Shown here piece by piece: positions 50,033-62,200 of a DNA stretch of 64,000 nt (position 1 is the stretch's first letter; every line of letters starts with the position of its first letter). Where the stretch lies: the NCBI RefSeq assembly GCF_949628215.1, contig NC_134282.1:16658723-16722722 (forward strand). The letters are read 5' to 3'. Both the position numbers and the translations under genes were made by a program. The notes under the pieces were generated by a model. The model ran no database searches, was not told the origin of the DNA, and saw only the letters and a program-made list of their open reading frames with translations. The stretch comes from Phalacrocorax aristotelis. Taxonomy: Eukaryota; Chordata; Aves; Suliformes; Phalacrocoracidae.

Positions 50033-53000
50033 CTTCAGCAGGCAGAAGCCAGTTTAATAACTCCCTGCTTTTCCCACCATTACCTCTCTAGTACTGTGAA
50101 ACTCATTGTTTCCATCAATTTGATTGCATCTGACTTTTTTTTTTCTATCTGGCCTCTGGTACAGAATGTCCAGTGAAAGAACAATCCTAAAATAGAAAAA
50201 TTGAAAGCAAAATAAATCCTACCATATGGGTCAAATCTCTTGGCCTCCATGGGACGGGTTTTGTGCCATGGAATCTCTATCAGAGCTTCCAGTATCACTT
50301 TGGAAAAACAACACGTGAGTGGCCAAATGCAGGACCACCCTTATTTCTTCAGCAGCATGCTGCCTTGCACAGACAAGCCCGGCAATCTGAGAGCTGTGGG
50401 TAATGACACACATGGTGCAGCTTTATACATGCCAAAAACGCTTGTTTACAGACGGGAATGATTTCAGTGTTTTGGGGCATTCTGAGGGATAGTCTCGGGC
50501 CTCATGGTCATTTGTGGGTTGCTGATTCAGGAGAGGAGGAAAAACAAAGGCAACAGGTGAAAACCAAGAAGCTGAGGAGGAGACACAATCCCTTGCAGAG
50601 CCCCATCAGAGGGTGGTTTAGAGCAGAAGCCAGGAGTTCAGCCAGCCTCCAGTCTCATGCAACTTCAGTAAGTTACATATAAGCACATTTTAACTACAGC
50701 CAGATGAAATCCATCATGTGAAGAGTAGAGTGAAACTACTCCCAAAACTGTAGCTTTATTACAGCTGGTGAAGAAACATGAATGTTTGAATGACTGCAAG
50801 AAGAGGGTTGATTATTAGCTTGGTTTATCTCCAGCAGATTAGGAATTCCAGGTCATGTCTGCTGACCAAACACAGAGAATTTTATGGTGTTTCTGACCCC
50901 CCCAACATCTGAGAAGGAATAATTCATACAGCCCATTTAAAATCCAACTTTCACAATATATTCCCTGTGTGTAGTCAGTAACAAAAAAAGTCCAGTCAGT
51001 CCCTCTAACTGATGCTCCCTCCACTAACCAAAAAATTCAGTTCCAAAGAGGAAATCTGAACTTTCCTCCTGGAAATTGAGATTTCAATCTGGGTATGCAG
51101 GAGAAAGCTCCAGTTTTAGTCCTGGTTGGTATCCTGTTGCCTTTTAGGCAATGAGTCATTTGGAGCAGGTCTTGTCCAACAACCTTTTTTAAAACTTTGT
51201 AGTGAATCGCAGTCCTGCAATAGTGAGCGGCTGATGAAGGGTTAAGTTTTCTTTGTACTGCTGTGATCTGCAGCTTTGCAAGCTGTGATCTTTGGCTGCT
51301 TCAGCTGCTACCATGGTCAAACACAACGTCTGCCCCTCACTGCAGACTGGGTTGGACACAATCCCTGACTAATCCCAGGGAAGATTTGCAGCTGTCTTCG
51401 ATCCTCCTGACATCTGGGTAAAGACATCTGGGTGCTGCCTGCAAAACAGTGCTTGGAGCTAAGGTTCAGCACAGGTGCTTTTCCTGGATGGACAGGGGAG
51501 TAAGTGGGAGAAGCAAAAGCAGCCTGCAGATAAACAACAACGTAATTTTAAGGGTTTTTTTCAAGACAATGTAAACCAGAGCTAAATGCATGTGGTCCCA
51601 TCAGTCCACCCTTTTTTCCCGAGAGCCCTGGGACACCAAATGCAACAGCAAGTCATAAGCTTCAAAAGAAACAAGCCATTGTACTTTCCTATGAAACACA
51701 GAGTTAACCTGCAAAACTCCTTGCTGCAGGATGCTGCAAGTGTCAGAAGTTTCAAAAAACAGCCAAATTTATGACTCAAAAATCCATTGAGCAAAATTAA
51801 AGTTAAGAGTACCGGTACTAGCTCAGGATAAATTCAGGGTGGGCTGCAACACATTTTGGGTTAGTGTCACTATGTGCTTGTGTCGTTCCCTGGCTCTACA
51901 ACTGGCTGCCACCAGAAACAGTGGGCTGGGCTGATGTTGCCTGCCCATTCCCATTTTCTGGTCCAGATGTGGAGCTTGCATCTTCAATCTGAAACTAGGA
52001 TTGTGCAGCTGTGCCTCCTCTTCACACCTGCCCCTACTTATAATAACTTATAACCAGAATGAGATGTTTCCCCCTAATACATCAGTTTTAGCTCAAGGAT
52101 TAATTCAGGGCAGCCCAAGAGCCAGCATTAGGGGATGCCACAAGAGAGGATCACACACAACTCTGTGCTCTCCAAACACAGGCATTGCACAGAGAGACCT
52201 TCCCCAAGAAATGTTTAAGAGAAGAGGAAACCAGGCGGCTCACCTGCAAGTCCTGGCAAGCATTAAAATCTTGTTTTTGCCAGAAAAGGAAACAGGTATT
52301 GTTTACTACCCACAGAGCACAAATCTCTGCTGAGTACGGAGGTGGGGCTGCTCCCCTGAGTAACAACAGCCCAAGGAGCAACATGACCAAGGTGTTAAAA
52401 CATTTGCTCAGTGCAGCAAGGACTGTTATACATGAGGATAAACTCTATGAACAATTAGAGGAGTCTGTCTACCTGCAGACTAAAGCATCCCAGTTTGATT
52501 TCAGTAACTGTCTATAAACATTCCGCTTCTCACTTGATCCTGCTTTTGTAAAGGCCAAAAAATGAAGACTCACATGTTTACTTATGAACAGGCCAGTCAC
52601 TAAGGACTGTCAGTCCTGGAATACCTTTAGCCTAGAGAATACAGAAGAGATTGCAACATCTTGGCTAAACCCAGGTCTTTCAGCTGAGATTAACGATCTG
52701 AAAGAATGGTATTTCCCCAAAAGTCAGGTATTAAAAATAGGCAAAAATAGAGTGAAAGCTCTCTGGGACTTCCAGCGAAAAAAAGAATCTTAGGCAGAGG
52801 AGGAAAGGCAGTGATTATTGAGTAAAGAGGGGGTTTATTTTGCCCATTGAACCAGTGCAGAAAATCATCTCAAGAAAAGAAGATATTTCATGTCTCAAAG
52901 AAAGGAAGGAAGTCCAGAACAGGAGACTTGATGATCCTAGGGATGCTGTAAAACTCTCAGCAAATTCCAGAGTGCTGAGAACACTGATGAGCGATGAAGG

Positions 53001-55817
53001 GGAAAAGCAGTTTCAGTGTTTATCTTGCTCTGTAAGTTCCTTGTGATGTCCACAGAAGGATTTGCTGGGTTTTGAAATCTTTCATGAAACGTGAGTAACG
53101 AGTATCAACTTCAAATTGTCCCTGGAAAGCAAAATATTAATTGGGTGTTTATGAAGCTGGGACTCCAGGCATGAGGTGTTTATAGGGGTTGTCAGGGGCG
53201 TTCAATGGTCGAAAGACGTGAGCAACTTGTCTACAAGCTCTCACTTCCACAAAGCAAGAGGCAAGCACAGAACTTGTGCCTAGAAAGCATGCCCAAAGGC
53301 ACAGGGAAGAGCCTGTGCTGTAGCCTACGTGGACTATGGGAGGTCCAAGAGCACATCAGTATATCTCAGTATTGCCTTAATGGCCATATATTCACCCAGT
53401 AACACTGCCCAGTGCAACACCCATTGGGGACAGAAGAGCAATGGCATGGCTGCAGAGCCCCTCAGGAACACACCCTAAGGCCAGCCTTTCCCAAGTACAG
53501 GGTGTGCATGGTTCGCAGTCCTTCCAACCACCAGCAGCATGATCAGAGTGCTACATCATACAGCACTTGCCTGCATGCCTGCTACATGCATCTCCTCAAG
53601 ACCACTCTTGATGTCCCTCCCAGTGCAAGTACAGTCAGATCATTGTCACCCAGGACTCCTCCCTGTACTTTCCTAGAAGGTTCAATAGAAAGCCCAAGTC
53701 CTTCCCACACAAAACATCTGTTCCCCCTCCTGGCTGCTCGGAGCCTGTAGCAAAAGGATCTAAAGTTACTAAAAGCATCTTTAGAACTTGTACCCCTGTC
53801 CAGAGCTGACCTTACACTGCAGGAATCAGCAAGGAGCTACCTGATCCGTCTGGGGGGTGGCAGGAGGATCAGGAGAGGGGTGAGTCAGTTCAGCGCTCTG
53901 AAGCACCTGGGAACACTGCACATTCCTTTGCAGATGGACATTATCAGACTGATATGACTACCCAGACATCAATGATCAAATCCAGACACTCCTAACTCTG
54001 CTCTCCTCAGGTTCGCGTGGGTTCCTGCCCTGCCTCTTTGTCAGGCAAGGAATTGTTCCTCCCAGGGACCAGCTCCAACATCCAGCACCACCCTGGGAGC
54101 TTCTCTACTCCCTGTAGCAGAGTTCTTGATGAATACGCAGAGGCATGCATCTACTTTGTTATCTCTGCATAGTCAAAGAAAACTTTGCTGCTTTCCTCTT
54201 CTTCATTTCCAAAGCTATAAAACTGGGGCTTATAGAGACGCAGGAAAACACCATTTCTTCAGCTGCAGATTCACAGCTCCCTAATTCTTTTGCAAGTGAA
54301 AAAGGACACACTAGAAAAGTTTGCTACCACGTAACTAGGATGGATTTTGTCACACCAGCGCTGCTGCCTGGATGTTGGTGTCCGACAGCTGCAAGTGTTT
54401 TCAGAGCAGACCAGCCTTGCTTTGTCTCTGCTCGGTGTGGTGAGATTGCAGTTGCTTTTCTCCCCTTTGACCCCCCTGGCATTGCGCAGAACTGGTCAGG
54501 TAATCACGAGTCTGTTTGTTTGTCTGTTTGCAAATCTCAGGAAGCAGCTCCAGCAAAATCTCCTAAGTCATCAGAATGCAGCAAACCACGGTGTCAAAAC
54601 AATACAACCCCATCCCTACCTCCAGCAGGACCTTTATTAGTAATCGTAACCTGTTTATCTCAGAGCCTGGGATTACAGCAGGTCCAGGCTGGACGTCCCC
54701 TGCATCCAGCCCTGTGGTGGCAAGCAGGCGGCACCACCCAGACCATGCTGTGTGCTCCCTGGGGCCTCTGAAGGAGACAGTACTTCCTCACTCCACCTAT
54801 TCTGAGTCCAGGTCTGTCAATATTCAGTATTCACGTAGGAGAAAGGGAAACTACAGTTACTGGACAAATACACACCCGAGAAAGATGACACTCCTTCCTG
54901 GTCTGTAATCCCCTTATTCAATAAACCTCAGTAAGTCACTGAAGCATTCAAAAACCGAAATTTCTCCTTTAGGAGAGACCCAGTCATTCAAAGATCTACA
55001 GCACATCGTCCTTATTAAAATGGTAGATTAAAAAGTTTTAATTTAGGGTCCTGGCAGCATTTGTATGTGGGTGATGAGTGTTTGCTCAGCTGCCTCTTTG
55101 AAACCCCTTCAAAATCATAGTACTGATAATTTCCATGGCTTCTCTATAGGTTCCTCTGCAGCAGTTTATTCCCGCGTGTGCTGCGTGCCGGGGAAGCCGA
55201 GCAGCGAGTCTGCCAGGCAGGAAAAGTCCCCCTGCCCTTGCCGTGTAGTGGCGGGACTGGGGTGGGCCAGGGCAGGTGGGTCACACAGACACCAGCAGGA
55301 CGAGCGGGATGGCACAGCCCCGTCTCTGTCTCCACCTTTCCCGTCGGAGGCGCTGGCTCAGGGAGGGTATCTTCACCGAAAAGGAGTTTATAGCTCCGGC
55401 TGTTAAAGGACAGCAACGGGCAGCAAGACCAAGGAAGGCGAATGTGTTGGTAGACCCACAAGCACAACCAGAGGTGCCAAAACCTCCGTGGGTGCCAAAG
55501 CATCGCCTGGCACGCCCGGTGGGGGACAAAAAGGACAGTCCCTCCAGCCCTTTCTCCAGAGGCAGTGAGGGGGAGGGTGGGCCCCAGGAGCTGTGAGTCA
55601 GTGCGAAACCCTGAGAGAGGGCGTCACTCCCGGGGAGCGGGGGGGCATTTTGATGCCCCTTCACCCCGGGGGTGTCGCCATCCCCCCCTGACGCCGCTCC
55701 CCATGGAGGAAGGGGCGGGGGGGGGGGGAGGGCAGCAGCCAGGGCGGCTCCCCCGACTTCACCGCGGAGGAAGGCGGGGGGGTGCGTGGGGCCCCGTCCC
55801 ACCGCGTAAAACCCCGC

Positions 55818-55839
55818 GGGGCGGGGCGGGGGCGGGGCC
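55818..55839 (+). promoter_or_regulatory. CLDN1: Overlapping GC boxes (Sp1-type) of CLDN1 promoter
   Basis: Three overlapping GGGGCGGGG-type sites lie in 22 bp, about 25 bp upstream of the TATA-like element. Sp1 sites are a known feature of mammalian CLDN1 promoters. Confidence 0.65.
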
Positions 55840-55863
55840 GCCAGGGGGCGCCCTTTGCGCGGC

Positions 55864-55871
55864 TTTAAAAA
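55864..55871 (+). promoter_or_regulatory. CLDN1: TATA-like element TTTAAAAA of CLDN1
   Basis: This is an isolated A/T octamer in an otherwise G/C-only stretch, 148 bp upstream of the CLDN1 ATG. It predicts transcription starting near 55893-55900 (around GGCGGCAGTG) and a 5' UTR of roughly 115 nt. The start site is inferred. Confidence 0.55.
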
Positions 55872-56011
55872 CTGCGCGGGGCGGCGCGCGGGCGGCAGTG
55901 CGGTGCGGTGCGCGGGGCTGGTCGCCTTCGCTCCCTCCCCTCGCAGAGACCCTCCGCCGGCGCGGAGCAGCGCCCCCCGCCCAGCTCACCCCGGCCCGGC
56001 TCCGCGCAGAC

Positions 56012-56234
56012 ATGGCCAGCGGGGGGCTGCAGCTCCTGGGCTTCGTGCTGGCCTTCCTGGGCTGGATCGGCATCATCATCAGCACCGCCATGCCCCAGTG
56101 GAAGATGGCATCGTACGCGGGGGACAACATCGTCACGGCCCAGGCGCTCTACGAGGGGCTGTGGATGTCGTGCGCCATGCAGAGCACGGGGCAGATCCAG
56201 TGCAAGGTGTACGACTCGCTGCTCAAGTTGGAGG
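56012..56234 (+). CDS. CLDN1: CLDN1, claudin-1, coding exon 1 (gene partial at right edge)
   Basis: A 223-nt exon (74 codons plus one base), the standard length of a claudin first coding exon, beginning [20 protein letters not shown] and ending at LEG with donor GGAGG|GTAAGT. Claudin-1 is a tetraspan tight-junction barrier protein of epithelia and epidermis. Visible parts: TM1 (about 8-28) and the first extracellular loop with the full signature W30, G49-L50-W51, C54, C64. [19 protein letters not shown] and [10 protein letters not shown] match human claudin-1 exactly, which separates it from other claudins. The start has G at -3 and +4 and sits 148 bp below a TATA-like element. The remaining three coding exons should lie beyond 64000; I did not find exon 2 (expected start LQATRALMVV) in the window. 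Confidence 0.97.
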
Positions 56235-59200
56235 GTAAGTCGGGGCTCGGGGCGGCGGGTGTTGGGGTGCCCGTCTTGTTGGGACTGGGGATGTCCGTCC
56301 CGTCGGGGTCATCCCCTCCACCCAGCGCCTCTCGGGTCTGGGCTGAGCGTATCGGTCCCGTAGGGTCATTACTCCCACGCCGGTGCCGGTCGCGTCTCGT
56401 CTTGGGCTGTAGTGAATTGACACAGAGGGTACAGGTGCTGCCGCCCCGCCTCGCCCAGTGCCTGTCCTGCAGGGGTGCTGGTGCCGTCGGGTTTCACGGT
56501 CGCTGTCCCGTTGGAGCTATGCCGCCTTTACCTTCGGGGGTGAAGGTGTGGGGCTCGAGATCACCCATCGTCCCGTCGGAGCTTAGATGCATGTCTCTTG
56601 GGGGACCCCAGTGGCTCTCCCGCCGGGGCTGAGGGTGACTCCCGCGGTGACCGTCCTTCGGGGCAGCCGGGGCTCCGCGGCGCTGGGGCGCTTCCCGCGG
56701 TGGTACTGCCTCCTGGGGGGTAGAGGGGGGAGCCGGAGCCGTTCCGCAGCCCCCGGCCCGTCCCCCAGAAAAAAACGTCCCGGAAGGGGAAGGGTCAGAG
56801 CCTCCACTTGCGTTCGGGAAAGCGCCGTGATCGCGAGCAAGAGCTTTTGGCTGTAGAAGTTCAGACAGACACTGCCTTCGTGGGGCATGGCTCAGCACGA
56901 AGCGAAGTTCATCAGTGGCGCTGAATTGGTCTTTTCGAGCACGGATCCTTTTCTTTTTGGTTTGGCTGTTTCGGTCTTTTGTTCTCTGGGAAAGTCGCTG
57001 TTAATCCCGTGGGGCTTTTCAGCAAAGGGCTGGCAGGTGAGCTGGAATCTAGCCCAGCCTGGAGTTTTTAGGCAGACCAGTACATCAAGGTAATATCCAG
57101 GTCTCTTATCTTGTTTTGGGACGGCGAAGGCTTCTCATGGATGCAGGAGCCGTGGCCTGGCTTGCTGGGGTCTCCCTCGGGGCGGTAACGCGGAGCTGGA
57201 GCCCCGATGAGGGCTGTTTGTATGGCGCTGCAGCGTGTTAACTGATGCTGACACCCAAAAGGGTTTAAAAAAAAATCCGTTTTCAATATCCCTCCCCTCA
57301 TCCCGAGTCCAGAAGTGTCTGTCTTGGAACACCTTCATCCCTCTCCCTCCCTAATTACCACCTTGGTCACCTCTTTCCCAAAGGAATGGGCAGGCAGTTT
57401 CACATAAACCGGGGACCATTGGGAGTATCCCCGACTTGGATTGCCACCAACCCTTCCCGTGTGTCATGCAGTGAAGCCGGACACCCCGCGCCCCACCTTC
57501 ACTGTTGGCCTACATCAATCACTCCCGTTCCCTTGCCCCGAACAGCCGTGGGCCCTGCAGCTGGCAGAGGTGTAAATCACTCCCTTCAGGATTGTGGTGC
57601 ACCTACTTAGCACAAACAGGGTGCAGGGCCGTGGATAATCAGGGCTGGGCTAAGCACACAGTCCGGGGAGGTTTGAACAGTAATTATATATAAGCTCAGC
57701 TTCAAGCCTCTTATCTCGCACTGGGGTTGGGGGCAAAGATGCCAGCGGGGCTGAGGTATCTCCAGCCACCCCCTGGATGGGTTGTGAAAGGTAAACTTGC
57801 CTTGGGGACTGTGTGGCTGCAGCCCATTGTGCTGTAAATGAGACCTACGTGCAGAATCAAATGTGGAGCCTAGCTTGAACATACTCCTAAAAACCTGCCC
57901 CAGGACCTTCAGACCTGCCGCGGCCATGGCTGAGTGCTGAAAACCAGCTGCTCCCCTCACCTTTGTCCTGCAAACAATAAGGGCTCTTCTTTTCCCGGGC
58001 TACGGGGGAGGGAGGTGTGAGGTGCCAGGGACCGAGGCCGAGCTATTAGTAGCCTTTTGTGCTCCTGGAGAGCCCCTGGCCCTGCAGGGCATGCTTGCCT
58101 GAAAATTCCCTGGAAGCCCAAGAAATATGGACATTGCAGGGGAAATTTTCCTAGTCGAGAAAACCAGTGAGGGCTGGCTAAAGGACTACTCCTTCTTTTG
58201 GTTTCCTTAGCTTGCTGCTTTCCTCACTTGAAAGCAGATCATACCTAGTGGGATACACATTTACTGTTTTCCCTGCCCGGTCTCCCTCCAAGGTCCCAAG
58301 GCCACATAGCCTTGGGCAGGGCCCAGCAGTGCTGTTCTGGGTGGAGGTGCGAACACCCCCCATTTATACCCAATTCACAGTAAGCTCCCTTACTACTTTT
58401 ATTTGTCATGGTGAAGGTGTGGTACACCTATGTGGGCAGAAAAACTTCTTCCTGGCCATGCTTTCCTGCCAGAGTTTCACATGCCCTGAATGCTCTGAGC
58501 CACATGTTAGAGCCTCATGCACCGATGGGAGAGGCTCAGAACTGCAATTACTTTGTCCCCATTGAAAGGACTGAGTCTCCCCACACCTGCAGTAGTTCGT
58601 GGTTGTGGGAATGGTGGAAAGCTTTGCAAGCTAGCTTTTGGGTATCTGGTAGCCATTCCTCTAGATGTGTCAGTGTTTGGCTGCTTGGACTGATTCTGCA
58701 TGTCAGAGGTGGGGTTGGCACAAGCTGATGAGCACTGTTAGCCAACTGAGGGGCCTCCAGCTTCCCGTGTGGCCACACTGCTGGAGTGCACCCATGCTGG
58801 CACTTCTCCCGCAGCTGCGTTCAGCTGAGGGCTTATGTCAGTGCTCCTATTCAGGCAATAGAAAGGCTGCATTTTGCTGGCTTACGTGAAAAGCAGTGCG
58901 TGGCCACATGCAGACATAGAGGCAACAAAAGCCACCCTTGCAACAAGGCTTTGTTGCACAGCCTCAGCATTGTTCTTATAGCCCTCCAGCATCGTCCATG
59001 GAGCTTAGCTCAGCTTTGTGCTCCTCTGGGGTCTCGGGGATGGTCTCAGACAGGAGGGAGAAGAGCTCCTGGTGCCTGCCTCTGGAAGCTTTCAGCCCTA
59101 CCTAACCGCACTCTCCTGTTCAGAGCAGAGGTTGTTCGGTGTCCTGTCTTGGTGGTTCTAGCTGAAGATACTCATTGCCCTGTTTGGTTTTGCTGGGAGA

Positions 59201-62200
59201 GGTGCTGTGCTTGAGACAAGCTGAGACTCACCTACCACTTCATCACCAAATGTAGTACATCCACAATGAGCCTTTGTGCCTTAGCCCAGAAAATAAACAA
59301 GGGTTTGGATGCCCTCTGGGTCAAACAGCATCACTGAAATATGAAATCTTCCCTCCTACATCTTTACCACCCCAGCTGAGCCTGGTCCAAGAGCCGGGGA
59401 AGAGGACTGGGGGGAAGGGTTCATGCTCAGGTTACTTGCTGCTTTGTTGTGGTGGTGGGAGGGTTGGGAGGGTGGCCCAGGGATGGACAAAGCTATAGTA
59501 TAGCAGGAGGGACAAATGTGTCCAAATAGTTGATCAGCTCTCTCCAGATCTTTAGATCTGGAGTAAGCAGGTAGAACCTGCTTGTATCTGTGCTTTCATG
59601 TGGGTTGAGGGTTAATTTGCTCCCATGTTTCTCAATCCCTGTTCCTTCCTCATGAAAAATGATTGAGTGATAAAGCAGTCTCACTTGTGCTGTGCTTTGA
59701 GAAGGTAGAGGGTTACTTGGAATGCCACCAAGGCTGTTCCTGTGCAGTGCCCTGTTGTGTCTGCAAGAGGGGATGGGAGTCTGTTGCAATGCACTGGCTT
59801 TATTGCTCTACAAGCAGCTTCTAAGCAGCTTTAGTAGCTAGTATTACTAAATCTCTTGGTAAGGGAATTTCCAGGCTTTGTGGGAAAACGGGCTGCCCAG
59901 GTCTTCTCTGACCACGAATCTGGAAATGGTGGCACTGCATGTTGCCTGTCTTACCAGCAAGCTTTCTCTGCTCTTTTGAGTGACTGCAGGAGGGCATTGA
60001 ACCTTATTTGCTTTGGGTTAGGTGGAGTACGAGGCCACTGTCACGTACTGAACTTGCCTCTTTTGCAGTGGACATGCAGTGAGGACTTCCCAGCCTTTCC
60101 GTTTGGGCAAGAAACATGACCCTGTCTGACTGTGTGCTGCCTATATCCCTCTGTTCAGTCTCCCAGACTTGTGGGAAGGTGCTTAAAAGGAGTCCAGACT
60201 GGAATACCTGATGGTGATGGGTGTGCAGGGTCTTTGCAGGGGCTGGTAAGGAGGTTGAAAGCCTCCAAGCCATTTAGCAGGCTTTTGGGTCCAGCCAGAA
60301 TGACTGCAAAGTGTGAGAGATATTTGCTGGCTACCTCTGAAGCTGTTATTGCTTGCTCAGATCCTCATTTGCTTGCCTGCTGCACAAAAGTAACTTTCAC
60401 ATGATGGCAGGGCAGAACAGCAGGATCTCAGGTCCTGCTTCTTCAGGGAGACTCAGCTTTCATGAAACCCCAGTGGGAAGGCTTTGAAGGCTGCTGGCTT
60501 TTCTTGGAGGTGGATGCTGTAACAGGCTTCCTGCACTGCAGGGGTGCTTGTAACTAACTCCTGGGGAACTTCTATTGCAGAGATTAGAGGGAGCTGCACA
60601 GCATCTGTTTCACCTGTATTCTGTCATCACTTGGTTGCATGAAGGCCCACGGGAAGGGAAGAAAAAGTCCATAGTTTAAATACAAACAAGGCAGTCAGTG
60701 AGCATCCCTATCAGAAAATAATCTGCACGCAGAGCTATTACAGCAATTTTGCATTACAAACAGGCATTACAAAAATCCCATGGCACTTGCCCAGCAGCTT
60801 TTCTATAATGTAGACTATATAAACAGAATAAATAAGGAAATATGATGACAGAAAAATAACCTCAAACATATGCTGGTGAAGTCCTTTTCTTTAACTAAGG
60901 AGTTGCCAGCAATTACTTCTGTGTCAGGTAATGATAGTTGTGGGAAGGAAAAAGTCTTACATAGGCTTTAGATAAATGGCATCATGTATAGTTTGTGTCC
61001 AAACCCACAAAGTCAGAGCTGTTAGCCTGTTTTTAAAAAGTGGGTTTCATCATGTGAAACAGGTGTGAGCTGCTGTCATTTTTGTCAGCTTACACAGTAT
61101 TTTATTGCCTGCAGAATTCACATTTGTTATGAATGATCCTCAGTACCTTTGGTACTTGCTGCTTTCTTGCTATAGGGTTTTCAGACCAGGGGTCTCATTA
61201 CTAACTAGCAATAAAAGTTTGGCTTCTGAGTCAGTAGTGGTTTATACTGACAATATACTGTTGCCATGTAACAGCTGTCGTTGGATGCCAGGCCAGTTTC
61301 TTGCCCTGTGTGGGACTGTGTCTTTCCCCAAGGGCTCCTGAGACTGCCTGGGCTTTCTGACAGCTGTGGTTTATGGTGCGGGAGGCTATGAGCACTGCAG
61401 AACCTGTTCCTGTTGGAGGGAGAGTTACACAGCAAGGAGTGTAGAGGAAATATGATAGAAGTTGTGAAGTTAAATTGCTGGAGAGTACTTCACCTTGGTT
61501 TTGGTAGTGAGTTCTGTTTAGCAGGTTAAGACAGTAGTATACTTATATAATCTGGGATTTTAAAGCACCTGGAAAGGTCCATGTGAACAACAGAACTCAT
61601 TAAACCAGCTTTCTCAGCCTCTGGATGTGCAGCTTCCATTGACAACATGGTGGTTAATGTGTACATAATAACTAATAGCTTGTATGATGATTAACCACAG
61701 TCAATGTACTGCACACATTGCAAAAGCAGTAGGAAGACAAAAGCGCTGTCTCCCAGCATGTGCTTTGAGTGTGGGGCAGCCAGGCCAGGTAGAGGTGAGG
61801 ATGGCTGGCTAATACAGTTGTCACATTAAAACTTCTTAGGATAAAGAGACAGTCTGTTCTGCAAATGTGCCAACCTGTTCTGTCCTACTGCAAGTTTCCT
61901 AAATGCCTCTGTCCTCTTGTGCCATGGGTAAGAGAGGTGTGAGGACACCAGGAGATGTCCCTTCAGGGTCTGCTGCTGAAAGCGGGAATCTCCGGCAAAT
62001 GCTCACAATGCTGCTTTTTGTTTGGCTGCTTCTGCAAAGCTGTCATGGCACGCATGCAGTGAATACTGGTACATCTTGAGATTTTAGCAGGTTTCATAGC
62101 TAGGTCTTCTGAGGTCATAGAAACTTTTTCAAGCATCTTCCTGTGTCTGTCCCTTAGGTACTGTGTTTGAAGGTGGAAGGTCTCTTCCCACCCTTTTAAC

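Larger units (their letters stand above)
42299..55590. other. Intergenic space between divergent CLDN16 and CLDN1
   Basis: The two claudin genes face away from each other here, so the CLDN16 promoter lies at the left end and CLDN1 upstream regulatory DNA at the right. No exon is recognised. The longest open frame is 208 codons at 54145-54771 (+), with no recognised domain. Named contents: a 22-bp tandem duplication (45234-45277), a MIR-like remnant (46455-46560), a hairpin and tandem cluster (49982-50032), and an E-box CAGGTG at 55273. Confidence 0.65.
55590..56760. promoter_or_regulatory. CLDN1: CpG island spanning CLDN1 promoter and exon 1
   Basis: Base composition changes sharply from mixed to strongly GC- and CpG-rich between about 55590 and 56760, covering the proximal promoter, 5' UTR, coding exon 1 and the start of intron 1. 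It includes a 12-G run (55717-55728), an AP-1 consensus TGAGTCA (55594-55600) and overlapping GC boxes. The boundaries are by eye. Confidence 0.8.

Noticed and set aside
55565-56011. In-frame upstream extension of CLDN1, including an ATG at 55703 in a good context
   Set aside because: It lies upstream of the TATA-like element and GC boxes, the encoded peptide is low-complexity Gly/Pro/Arg typical of CpG-island DNA, and all known claudin-1 proteins start at the TM1 methionine equivalent to 56012.
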